Origin: Acanthochromis polyacanthus
Taxonomy: Eukaryota; Chordata; Actinopteri; Pomacentridae
Length of the DNA stretch: 64,000 nt
NCBI RefSeq assembly: GCF_021347895.1
Contig: NC_067128.1
Coordinates: 2,104,010 to 2,168,009 of the forward strand
Direction: 5' to 3'
Below, piece after piece: positions 11,039 to 22,934 of this stretch; positions within the stretch are counted from its first letter, which is position 1, and each line of letters starts with the position of its first letter. The notes beneath the pieces are model-generated. The model saw nothing but the letters and a program-made list of their open reading frames with translations, was not told where the DNA came from and did no database searches. The position numbers and the translations under genes are program-made.

Positions 11039-13416
11039 TTATTTATTGTTTATTTATACATTTATTTGATCAGTGCTGTATTCATGTATTTTTCCAAATG
11101 TCGTAAGGTCTTCCTTCCTTTGAGTGTTTTATGCGGCAGTCACACCGTATCGCTGTCTGAAAGCTGTTTTGTCGCCTCCATAATTGCCAGACTAGATGCT
11201 GCTGCTGCTGCTGCTGTCAATTGTATTTTTATTTTTTGCCAGAAAATATGCAAGCCGAGGTAGCGACTTGACACGTTAACGCAGAGGCCCGTCGGTCGGC
11301 TTGCGTGCTCGGCCTGACAAACGTTTTGCGCGGCTGCCGATAACGTGTGAGAGAGGGGCAGATTCAGGGATTGTTTCCATTTCTTCCAGCAGTCAGAGGC
11401 CAAACCTGCCCGGCCCTGTTCTCTTTGAGAGCGCGCCACTGTCCCTGCACCGGTTTCAATTTCAACCCCCTCAGCACATCAGCGACGCAATTGCTTCCTA
11501 CTGCAATTTATTACAGGCAAATTGAAAGATTCCAAGGTGTGAGTCAGTTTGTGTTGGCTCTGAATGCGCCAGCTGGTTACTTACACGTCTTTTCTCCATC
11601 TCTTTACACGGCCAGAGCTTCATGCCGTCCCCCATCTGGGTCTGAGAGCGCCGTAGTTATTGTAACCAAGTCTTCTGGAAAGAGGAAAAAAAACACACAC
11701 ACAAAAAAAGAGGAGTTGCCTCTTTTCCAAAGCACAGAGGGAGGATGGCAGTGGTCCCATTAGCTGACCCCCAGGCGAGCTCTCTGGAGGCGTATAGACT
11801 TACCAGCATCAGAGCATAAGAATATGCAGTGGGGAGCATCAGAGTGCAGCCGCTGATAGCTTGTGGTGACATTGTGCTGTGGGACAGAGCACTCTCCGCC
11901 ATCATTACCGTGGATCCCTCACATCGTCTATTTACAATCAATTTTCCGTCCCGAAACACGCTGCGCCTCTGTCTCCCATATGGTGTGGAGCAGAGAAAGG
12001 GAGATGAGAGAAAAAGAAAGAAAGATAAAAGAGGGGTGAAAGAGGAAATGACACAACGGGGAGCGTTCACATAAATGGACCCAGACATGTAAAAGTAACA
12101 GCGGTTTCAGTGAGGCCGTTTTCTTTAAAAACCAGAGCTCAGATGAGGAATAAAACCACTCAGTTCCTATTGGGTCATGCTTCAGAATGGTCCCCTTTTT
12201 AAATTAGCCTGTAAACTGTGGAGAGCCGCATCATTATTTGCAACAAAATGGCCTCATTTGCAGGCACAAATATCAGCAGCCGGAGAGAGAAAGCGAGAGA
12301 AGAAGCATTGTTCTGCTGCTTCCATCCTCCCTGTATTTATTATCAGGGGACTTTTTACTCTCTGATTACTCCGGGTATCGTTTTACACATTTCCTTTTTT
12401 TTTTCCCTTCATGTGTATTGAAAGCGCACTCATGAGTGGAATTTGTTTTGCTTTGGTTAAATGTCAGAGGAGCCGCTGCTGCTGTCGGGGGAGGACGACG
12501 TGAAGACATGCACGTCTCGGTGTGACAAACCGTGTGTGGGAGTGCACGTGTGGGTCCGTGTAGGCGTTCACTCCCTTCCTGAAAGGACGAGCTGCAGCGT
12601 TCTCGATGGAGGTGACGAACCCGGAGCGGCGATGACATTCTGTCTGAGCTTCTGCGGCGGCGTGTTTTGTCTCCGCCGCGGTTAAAGGAGAAGCTCAGGG
12701 CTCTGACGGGGAAATATGACCAAACGCGGAGACGATGGGAGGTCAAGTGCTCTCCTCTTTTTACCCGAACGCTCAACACGCATTCAGGGACACGTGGATG
12801 AGGTTTGTGGCCTCGCCGTGCCCCGCGGAGACGGCAATAAACCTGGAAGTGTAACCGGGTTCAGTACAACTAATGGCGCGTTTGACCTTTTTCGTTAATC
12901 TCTCTCATTTTTCTGCCGCTTCGGGCTCAACGACACCATCAGACGTGCGATACAAAGTGGCATTGCTGTGTCCTCTGAGGCTGTGATAGATAAATATATA
13001 TATATGTAGATGTAAATACCTCACTGGTTCCTGTTGTTTATCGCAGCATAGTGTTACAGATGTATCCAGAGTTAAAGTAACCACAACATGCTGGCTTTTC
13101 CAATAAGATATGTGACAGTTTCTAGATAAAAATGCAGGTTTTCAGGCCAAAACACCTTCAATAATAGTAATATAATCTTTAAAATGCATCATGGTTAAGT
13201 AAGGCTCAGTATATTTCTTCTTCTTTCTTTCTTTTTAATGCATTTTTAAAGTTGACAGGAAAATAACCACACACTTAATTGCTCAACAATGACATAATTA
13301 CAACTCAAGTTAAGAAATCACACATTTTTTTGGCACATTTTGCAGTTCTGATTTTAATTACAGTCTGGTGATTTTCCTTATGGTTCACTTTAAGTCATTG
13401 TGTCCAAAAACAAAGA
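11039..13416. other. No gene seen; unique, partly CpG-rich sequence
   Basis: Contains a short (GCT)7 run near 11196-11217 and a GC- and CpG-richer patch around 12470-12900. The open frames on both strands look random. A distant regulatory role is possible, but I see no specific motif. Confidence 0.35.
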
Positions 13417-13498
13417 TACACCCTGTGTCAAAAGTTTTAGGACGCTTTCCCATTCAAACGAATGAGAAAGCGTCCTAAAACTTTTGACAGGGGGTGTA
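13417..13498. mobile_element. 82-bp palindromic MITE, copy 1 (near-perfect hairpin)
   Basis: TA-bounded element, TACACCC...GGGGTGTA. Two 39-nt arms pair with only three mismatches around a 4-nt loop (AAAC, 13456-13459). The arm core is GTCAAAAGTTTTAGGACG. The size and TA borders suggest a Tc1/mariner-type MITE. There is no coding capacity. Confidence 0.85.
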
Positions 13499-16400
13499 TG
13501 TAGAGTGCATCTGCAGGGTTATGCTGAGTTGCTCTGGTGAAGCAATCATAGTTGTTGTTTTTTTTTTTTTTTTTACAGTTTCAAGAGGAAGCACTTCTGA
13601 CCTTTTTACTGAAGTGAAAGCAGCAAAACCACTATTTACAAACACTCAGTTGCAAGTAAAAGTTCATTTGTAAAAGGCAAAGTGGACTAAAAACGTACAA
13701 TTTAAAGACCATGAAAGTAAAAGTGTTCATTACACACCATCGTCCTACATTTTAATACTGTTTATACTGGATTATTATCACCTCGTGTATTAATATGAAA
13801 ACATTTAAATATGCTCAGCTGATTTTATACAGTTCAGTTAATTTACTACTAAATACTTAGAATTGTACTTACTTACAGGGCTTGTTGCCTTACACAAATG
13901 GTTTTGCACGACTGAAAATGAAAGTCTACATTTAGGGAAGCATCAACGGCCTCTTGAATTCATTTGTGTTTGCTCCAGATAAGGACTGCTTAATCTGATA
14001 CAGCATGTTTAGATTATATGTTGTGAAATAACTTCTCGGTTTAAGAGTTACGTCCAGCATGCTCCTTTATTTTAACAGCCGCAGAGATGCTTCAGGTTCA
14101 ATATCTACATTTACATATTCATAGTTTTGCTTAATCAAATGCTCTCAGTAGACTTTTTTCTGTTTTGGAATTCCATAGACAAAATGATTAATAGATGAAT
14201 CACTAAAAAAAACAAAACAAGATTAATCACTAGAATATGTACTTGTTGCAGCTCTAGTCATATTTGAGATGCTACAAAGATGGAAAAGAACTTTACACAG
14301 CGGCAATACCAAAGAGAAGTTTATAAATCGCATATAATGGGGAAAATGCAGGAGCTGAAGTTGTGTTGAAGCAATAAGTGCAGCTGAATTTAAACAGAAC
14401 CTCGCAGAAAGCTGAAAAAAAAAGGATTCTGTTGAGGAATTATTGGAAATTTGTGCACCAAAGTCTTCAAAATGTGAGGCTCGGGCGATACAAACACCAA
14501 AAACAGCTCAAGGAAAATACATAAGGTCAGTGAAGTCGATAAAAGGATTTGAAATGTAAACACAGAAAGCAGATGGAATGAAATAAAGTTGGATGTTTTC
14601 TTAAATATATCAGCATTGACCACTTTTGATTGATTGACAAGTGATCAGCGCTACAACTTATCTTCAAAGATGCGACCAAAATAACAATTCAACGACACAA
14701 ACAATGATTTTATTTTGAAAATTTAATCAAACGCGTCTCGGACAGGCAGCGTTCTTAGTGCAACCCCACAGTCCGTCATTTGAAAAGCGATCGGCGAATA
14801 CTCCAGGACGGTTTTTAGAGCAAAACAAACTTAAATGAAAGTAAACTTGAAATAGAATGAGCTGGAATTAATCACTGAAAACTTCTGCTCTGTTAACCTC
14901 GCTGGCAATTTAAAGAACAGACAAGTTTGTAATGAAGAAAGTTGGCCTGGAGTAGAAGGGAGGAAGAAAACGGCACAAAAAAAAACTTTCTGCAAGGATG
15001 AAAATTATTTAAATTACTGACAGAAAAAGGATCCGGTTCATAGTGAATTTTTTCATGGTTATAGTGGAACATGTAAGGAAAAAACAAATGTGTTTTGTAA
15101 AGTTTATGAGTGAAGCTGGCAGCCTTTAGTTCCACACAGACATAATTAAGATATTCACCTTTTCTTTACCTCTCTGAAAAAACAATTACAAAGCTTCGAG
15201 GTTACTTAACACCGCAGGACAGCTTCACCGCTAATTACTCAATTATAAGGGATCATTAATATTTTTGACACGGCCCTCATTATTCATGGATTACATTTGC
15301 ATTAACAAGTTAAAAACTTGGTAGATTGAAAGAAAGGATTGTTTTTTTTTCTTGCCTTTGAATCTCTCCCTTGGGATATTATAGGATTTAATTCAAAGTA
15401 GTTGGAAAAATGGAGCATATAGGACCGCAATAATGACAAAGTGGAGAGAAAATGAGCGTAAAAGGAGACGAGAAGCCTCAGATCAGCGTGGACTCCGTCT
15501 GCTAACACTCGTAGCAGCCGAGCTTCCCGGACTCGGAGGCCCCCCCGTACGCTCTGCAGAATTATGTGACTGCCTGATGAGTAGTTGTGTCAAGTTGGAT
15601 GGTCCTTGGCGAGAGGCCTTGGGCACCACTGGAAGACTATCAGAGTGCAGAGTCATTAGAAATCCCTCATTCTCACTCCGCTGTGTAAATGGCCCGCCGG
15701 CCTCCATCTGAACCAGCCCCGAGGAAGGATCGCCTCCGTCGGCCTGAAATTGGATCGCGCACTGAGCAGGGAGCTGTGGGAGTCGAGTAGGGAGAGAGGA
15801 AAGGGGGGGAAAAAAGGAAGAAGTTATGTGCTCCTATTTATTGACTCGGCTGCAGAGATCACTAAACTGTTTCAAGGGAGTCCAAAAGTTTGGGGAGTTT
15901 TTCCCACAAGCACTGCAGGCATTGGAAATGACGAGTTACCTTCATAAAAAACTTAAATGACTATTCAGAGGAGAACTCCATTGGAAATGTACTTAAACCA
16001 AAGTCAGGCCCACGATTTATTTTGTGTTTGTTTTTCGCTGTACTAAGAGCTATTTAATCCCAGCACAGCGTGTCCCTGAACACAACTCTGCAGGAATAAT
16101 GTCTTAAATTAGGAACCATGGTAACACCTGCAAATGGCAAAACATGGAATTATTCAATACATTATGTAGTTTCTGGAATTAAATCGTTTTTACACAGTTG
16201 TTAAACGGCATTAAACGGGAGTACTTTAGCTCCGCCGCATCGCTACAGCTCCTTTGCGTCTTTAAATAGCCCCCAGATCATTTAGAATATTATATTTCAT
16301 ATTTGTGAAGCCAGTTTTACATTACGTCAGAGGAAGGTGACTGAAACATAAAACCCTCATTCACACCAGGGACAAATGTAGCTTTAAAGATAACACCACT

Positions 16401-16599
16401 CCAGGATTAATTAATATTATTTACAGCGCGGTACAAGTAACCTCCCACTTTACAAGTTGGAACATTTGTATTTCTGTTATTTTAAAAAAGGGAAACATTA
16501 GCATTTAACTGGAGGCATTTCCTGACCATTAAACAGCTAATGTAGTGATGCTACAGAGTTTACAATGCCTCAAACTCTAAATAAACGGATCTTAAACAT
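13499..16599. other. No gene seen; AT-rich unique sequence
   Basis: Holds a 17-nt poly-T at about 13558-13574 and AT-rich stretches with no exon-like frame. A G/A-rich block near 15780-15830 is simple sequence. Confidence 0.4.
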
Positions 16600-17010
16600 A
16601 TTCTTATCAGTGGCTAACCTGAGCTAACCAGCTAAAATTGGTCAGTAGAAACCATTACCAATGCAGTGGAAATTGGCAAATTGCTAATATTTGCCAGCCT
16701 AGTTAAAACTGGCAAGATAGCTAAAAGTGACCCGTAGTTAACCCTGGCAAATTAGATAAAAATGGCCATTTGTTAACATTGGCAAGTTAGCTAAAAGTGA
16801 CTAGAGGTTAATGGTAGTAAAAACAAAGTTGAACGTGGAAGCTGCAGTAGTCTTATCCGTAGTAAAACTCAATGTTACCAAAAGACTAGTTTAACATTAT
16901 AACAAGGCAGCTGGAAGTCGCCAGATGCTAACATTAGCAAGTCAAGTGGCCAGTGGTTAAAGTTAGCAGGAAAGCTGACAGTTGCTAACATTAGCAAATT
17001 AGCAAAAAAA
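16600..17010. repeat. Degenerate tandem array, GTTAACATTGGCAAGTTAGC type
   Basis: About ten irregular units of roughly 35-50 bp carry words such as CTAACATTAGCAA, GCAAGTTAGCTAAAAGTGA and CCAGTGGTTAA. Divergence is high, so the array is old. Non-coding. Confidence 0.65.
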
Positions 17011-19741
17011 AGCCATTTCTTCCTCTCTGCGTGGATTTGTCTGCCAAGCGTCTGCCCAACTCTGAGAGCCTTTGTGATGTCGACTTCACATTCTCTACAT
17101 AAATAAAAATCTAGTCGAATGCACTCATTAGCAAACCTGTACGAAGATCGTCAGCCTCTTTCAGCTGAAAGCCACAGGAAAAAAATCAATAAATTCCAAA
17201 GAAACTGTGTAAGATCTACAAACTGCACATATCAGATAATCATGTCCAAGTGCATTGTTGTCCTGGTAAATAAACAAAGAATCGACAAACTGTGCAGCCT
17301 GTGTGTAATAAAACATCAAGGTGCAGCATCCGGTGTGTATGATGCAAAGGAATATTTTAAACTGAAACTGAGCCAGAGGAATACACATCACAGGGAGAGC
17401 TATTCACAAATCTGAAGCCCCTATAAATACACGAAGAGCTGAAGTTATGCTTTGTAACTTCATAGCACAACAAAATGTGATGACGTCTACCAGGGGGAAA
17501 TACCTGAGTGAACGTTTAGCACACTTTGTAGTAATTTGAACAACTGGGCGTATAGATCTGTAAACAAATTTAAAAAGAGGAAGCAGGTGTGATTTAAGGA
17601 TTTAAGTTGACATTTATATCATCTTGGTCAGTGAGAAAACAAGCTAAGCCTCACATTGCCGGGCCGTAATATGAGTGATTAATAGCACTGTTTGTTACTG
17701 AACTAACTGACATTATCCTACTTTTTGTTCCTTATATTGATCACAACAGAAGAGCGTACTAATTATAGTATGGCACATTTGAAATGTTGTAAAATCACAG
17801 GCAGCGTTTTCCCACAGTGTGTTGAGGCACCTTGTTGCCATGGCAGCAGTCATCACATATCTTAAATATGCCTGGCAGAAGAAGCCGTAGTAGTTTGCTC
17901 TCAGATATAAAACTGCACTTGATTTCCACTTATTTTTATCCTCCTGCATGAGCGAAGAAACAGCAGCTTTGCCTAAAGTGGAGGAGTGTGTGTGTGATCA
18001 ATCCGTTTCATTTCCTGTTGCCGAGGGATCCGTGTGGACATTGGCAAGACAAACATCACCTACAGTGTGGAGCATTGAAGCACGCATGAGCTGTAAAACA
18101 GAAGCACGCCGCAGTCTGAACTCTTGATGTTGCTTCCAGTACCTCCCAGAAGTCCGGCTCCTGTTCAAGAACCTGATGTTTGTGCAAAGAGCTCCCGATT
18201 TAATCCGCCGTTTGGAGCAACGTGTGCGTTTTGTCCTGATGTGGCTTAATGACGCCACAAGCGCCGCACTCAGCTTTCGTACCAAACCCGCTTCCACGTT
18301 GCAAAACTAGAACTAGATTACGTCGAAACTGCGTGTAATTGCCTCGCGCTTTGTTTGGTTTTACCTCTAGAAGCACCTAAAGTATGCACGTCGTAAAGAG
18401 CGCGTGGTAATGGAAGAAGTGAAAACAGTCCTCATTAAAGATAATAATGGTGATTAAGAGGAAAGAGCAGAAGTCTGGTCCACGTGTTGGCTAACAGACG
18501 ACGGAGTGTGTCGGCTTTGTGTTCTACAAGCTGTTTCCAATGGATTTCTGAAAACAACAGGAACGTGTGACTTCCTGGGAGAAAAAGCGGCAGACAGAAA
18601 AGGCCTCTGATGGCGGCGTAGCTTTTAGACTTTTCCAGCATCAATAGTGTGAAAGGGGGAGGGATATTAACACTTGCTTCCACACAGACCTGCACTCTTT
18701 GTTTAGCTAAGCGACACACAGTGTGAGTAATGCAGCACTTGGCCTTGGTACCACCTGAGAGTGGGAGCTGTATTTTACACATACTGTATATGTGCTGAAT
18801 GTGGGCAGCGGTCCGAGCTGTAAAAGCAAAAGAGGAAAGAAGGATTTAAGCTTTCTGTCGAGTGTGATTGCAATGGAAGAGGAAGTTTGAGAGGTCTGCT
18901 GTGGAGGCCAAACACGGGTTGTAATTAAATCCTGTGAAGAAGCCTTGTCGCTGAGGTGGGCCGTGTCGAGACATTAGCAGGCCAGAGGACGGACGCTCGC
19001 TGTTTGCTCTGCTTCGCCTCAGAGTCGCTGACAGCAGCAGCCAAGGTGGTGACACAGCTCCGGCCTCTTCCTGCTTTAGTTCCAACTGCTGCTATCAGCC
19101 GTTACCATCAGTGATCTCAGACCTTTTCCTGCAATCCAAATCTAATCCTTTTTCCTTTCTGTACATTCTCCAGCTGCCCCTACAAAGTGCATACTGTTGC
19201 ATGCGTAGAACTGGAACGCACTATTTCGCCATAACATCGCGCCTTGAACTCTGACTGTCTTGCTCGTATATCCGTCATAGTGCGTCGTCCAGCGTGAGCT
19301 GTCATCTGTCTGTGAGCTCTCTGTGGCTTATGCTTGTTATTCGGATAGATACCGTCTCGTGTGTTCTGCTGCAGGGGATTGTGGGTCAGAATGGCAAGAA
19401 AAGCACGCTGGCTTTCATATTGCAAAATGAGATGTGGGAAGGACGTCCTGGTATTTTTGGCTGACTATGTATTGGAACATGCTAAATCTTTTTTCAGGTT
19501 TGTATTTGCAATCAAATGCACTTTCTACTGATATAGTGTACATTTACAGTTGAGGTTTACCATACTAGTGTCCAAGTTACAAACTTTAATGCAGTCTGTC
19601 GGTTAATTTTGCTCCCTTCGGTTCACCTTTTTCACCTCAGAATGCAGCTTTCACCACTGAAAAACTACTTTTGTCAATTATTACCTAGCCTTAAAAATAC
19701 ACTCAAGCAAAAACACACACAAAAATAATATGGGCACGATG
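17011..19741. other. No gene seen; unique sequence
   Basis: No recognisable coding, RNA or transposon feature. The longest frames (around 100 codons) lack domain signatures and splice support. Confidence 0.4.
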
Positions 19742-19823
19742 TACACCCCCTGTCGAAAGTTTTGAGACACTTTCTCATTCAAATAAATTAGAACCCGTCT
19801 CAAAACTTTTGACAGGGGGTGTA
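19742..19823. mobile_element. 82-bp palindromic MITE, copy 2
   Basis: TACACCCCCTGTCG...GACAGGGGGTGTA, with TA at both ends. The outer 27 nt of each arm pair, with core GTTTTGAGAC/GTCTCAAAAC. The inner part is not palindromic; it reads AAATAAATTAGAACCC on the right side. Confidence 0.88.
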
Positions 19824-20819
19824 TATGGAAAAAATGAGTAGTTACAATCAAAAAGTGAACATTTTGTGCAAAAAAAAAAAAAAAAGCGAACTAGTCACAA
19901 TGCGACCTTAAAAAGAGAGAAAAATGATGTGCATGAATAAATAAATAAAACAAACAAACCATTCCTTATTTTAAATTGTAAAATGACTGCTCTTAGTGCT
20001 GGGTAATCAAAGGGAAAGCGATAATAAAAATAACCAGCAGCCGGCTTCACGGGGACTCGCTGTGGAACTGCAGGGTTTCCATCGCAGGGGTTGTCATGTT
20101 TTGAAAAATCCAACTGTGCAGCCATGAAGAGTGTCTTCAATCTCTTCTAATTTGCTAAAATGAAGGACATCTCCAATGCAAACCTCATGAGATAGAGGAG
20201 AGGACGGTTTTCAGTGAAGTTATATCGACTGTACAGCCAGTAGGGTGAAAAACAGCAAAAACAGTCTGCTCTTTTTGGCACGGCCACCGTATCCGATATT
20301 ACCCCAAAGAGTGTCGTGATGCAACTGGATCAGAGGGCACCTGAAGCATGTCTGGTAGCTTTTCAGATATATTGGAGCAGTAGTTTAGAACAGATGGGTA
20401 AGACTAAAAAGATCTGAACTAATGAGGCAGGAGCAACGGGGTTATTATCAGGATAGACTTGAGAAAGTCTGACATTTTTCCAGACATCACGGGGTCAGAT
20501 TTTACAGCTGTGGTGCTCTTACAGTTTACTTCAAAGTGACAGGAAGTCAGATTAAAAGCTCAGTCTTAAAGCTACAATGCAAAAAATGTTTGTTTTTGAG
20601 CCGTTTTGCTATCTTCCTTAAGCCTAGATTCCCTTGTGGATGTGGATGTTACCATGCAGATGTGTGTTTTTCGTTGCATTTATTCAAAAAGTGCAAGCTC
20701 CCTTCGGTTTTTCAATAATTGCAATATTAATGGGAAAGTGATTCAAATAAAGCAGAATTATCCTTGGTTAAATGATTAATGTGACTACTACTACTCAAAC
20801 CTGATCCCAAGATCGGGAT
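19824..20819. other. No gene seen
   Basis: Unique sequence apart from an A-run at about 19870-19885. No feature is supported. Confidence 0.4.
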
Positions 20820-21345
20820 TTCGTGGATATGGCTCAATATCGGCACAAATATACACCCCCTGTCAAAAGTTTTAGGACACTTTCTCATTCAAATAAAGTA
20901 GAACCTGTCCTACAACTTTTGACAGGGGGTGTATCTACCAAATTTGGTACACATATGCAGCACATCAGGCTGAACAAAAGAGTCAGTGACAGCCACATTC
21001 CAAACCCAACAGGAAGTGAGCTATTTTGCATTGAATGTCAGATTTTGCCCATTTTTATTTTTTTTCTAGAGTGAACTCCTCCTAGGGGGAAACTCCAATT
21101 CACCTCAAATTGGGCCAGTACATACAGGAGGCCTTAATGATCCAAAGTTATTAAAATCTTTTTCCAAAGTCAAAGGGCGTGTCCGTGGCGGCCTCTGGAA
21201 TTTTGATCCTTCACCATGAAATTTCAAATGCTGTGTAAGTGCCCTGAACATGCTCCAATCTGCCTGAAACTTTACATGTATGATCAGAGTCCTGCCCTGA
21301 TCACATCCATATGATGAAATACACCCACGGGGGTGTATCTCTGTT
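20820..21345. repeat. Older interspersed repeat interrupted by a MITE
   Basis: Phrases such as CCAAACCCAACAGGAAGTGAG, GTGAACTCCTCCTAGGGG and CAAAGGGCGTGTCCG are ones I recall as recurring in fish genomes. The class is not assigned. The 82-bp MITE at 20852 splits it. The ends of the older repeat are not defined. Confidence 0.45.
20852..20933. mobile_element. 82-bp palindromic MITE, copy 3
   Basis: TACACCCCCTGTCAAAAG...GACAGGGGGTGTA with TA at both borders. The arms carry TTTTAGGAC and GTCCTACAAC, one mismatch within this stretch. The inner right arm (AAATAAAGTAGAACCT) matches copies 2 and 4, not copy 1. Confidence 0.88.
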
Positions 21346-21466
21346 TTTATCTGTTGTCATGCAGAAATACTGACTCTGACTACATGCTGACTCTATAGAC
21401 CTTGTCTCCTCAGGAAGGTCGTACTTAGACAAAAAAATGTATTCGGATTTATTAATGCACTAGTTA

Positions 21467-21527
21467 GGCTCCAGCATCCCCCGCGACCCTAGTGAGGATA
21501 AAGTGGTGTATGGAGAATGGATGGATA
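21467..21527 (+). mobile_element. SINE/LINE 3'-tail fragment
   Basis: GACCCTAGTGAGGATAAAG followed by TGGTGTATGGAGAATGGATGG matches the 3' end of the SINE at 32670-33037. Only about 60 bp is present. This is either 5' truncation or a fragment of the LINE that shares this tail. Confidence 0.75.
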
Positions 21528-22696
21528 ATGCACTAATTGCACGACGTAAACATTTAACACTATAAATATTTGTATGGAAAGGAGTATTTTGGGTGGAATA
21601 AACCTTTAAAACTATAAATTGCACACTCTGGTTTTGAAGGAGGCTCCTAGAAGTGTGATCCAGCTGTAGACGCATCAGTCAGATGTTCTACTGGGATGTA
21701 GGAGCACTCACTGAACTAGCTTGAGTTAGTACTCGTTTAGTTAGGCACTAAGCCCAATAAGAGTCTCTGTCATGCTGCTCCTTTACCACTTCAACTCCCA
21801 TAATGTTCTCAGAATGAAAACACGGAACCGCCCTGGTTGTTAACCAGTACGAGGTTTTATCTGGTGGAATGATTTTGACGGATGCTACATGACTTGATCG
21901 GGATGTTCCTGATGACTGCGTTCTATTTTAGCGTCTTTCACCTCACTGTGCTGTTTTCTGGGTCTCCAGCTTTACTTGTTTTTTGTTTTGATTCACTCCC
22001 ACGGCTCTCATCTCAGTTTGTCTCAGCAGGTGTTGAAAGTTCGGCCTTTCTTAACAACTATTCTCCGTGTTTCAGTCTGTAGCAACTAGGGCTGGATGGA
22101 TCGATAGTGAAAGCATCAATACGACCAAAAGCTGCTTTTATGACCGACAACAGCGGCTCGGTAAAATGGATCCATCTGATGTTGTTTCTGTATCAATATG
22201 AGGCTTTCTGGGATTTTCTGGTATCAGATCAAAACCAAATTTTGCACACTGACCTCCCCGTTGTATTTTCTTACATGGAACAGCATACCCACCTACCGAG
22301 ACACCACTAACACCCCCGGCATACATTCAGTTAACACACAGATCTGCCCCCCTCTCCTTCCTGTCCTGTGTTTTTTGCATAATTCCTGCTGGTTGAAAGA
22401 TTCAGTTTCCTCTTACCAGGAATACTAACAAGCGAACAGTGTGTGTGAGGTGCTGCGATGAGGACCTGGAGGGGCATTCCTGATGTCAGCACTGCTTCTG
22501 TACCCACCGGCTGTGTGTTTCTGTGCGTTTCTGTGTGTTTTTCTGTCCATCTGTGTGTGTTTATTGGCCGCTGCAACCGGTTTATATGCTCATCTGTCTG
22601 TTTGTCTGCGAGTCTATTGGTCAGCTGTGTGTGCGTTTGTTGTGTGTGAGAGTTTATTGGAATGTTTGGTGTTTGCATTTCGGTGTCTGTTGATCA
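21528..22696. other. No gene seen
   Basis: AGGGCTGGATGGATCGATA near 22087 resembles the start of a fish DNA-transposon remnant, but no second end was found. From about 22500 the sequence becomes TG-rich. No gene. Confidence 0.35.
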
Positions 22697-22750
22697 GTGT
22701 GTGTGTGTGTGTCGGTGTGTGTGTGTCTGTGTGTGTGTCTGTGTGTGTGT
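22697..22750 (+). repeat. (TG)n interrupted microsatellite
   Basis: TG dinucleotide runs interrupted by TC steps. The long Cys/Val-rich frame through this region is an artefact. Confidence 0.9.
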
Positions 22751-22902
22751 ATACAGCAGGAATAAAGCACCCCATTGATAAGAACAAGTTCTTCTTGTTA
22801 ACGTATCAGTAGAGCTGGATCCGAGCCAGCGCTGAAGTCCCAGGGGCGTATTTCTACACAACCCCCGCTATGACACGGCAGTTACTATTCTGCAACCCCA
22901 GG

Positions 22903-22934
22903 CGCGCACGCACACACACACACACACACACACA
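22903..22934 (+). repeat. (CA)n microsatellite
   Basis: CGCGCACG runs into about twelve CA units. Simple sequence. Confidence 0.9.
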
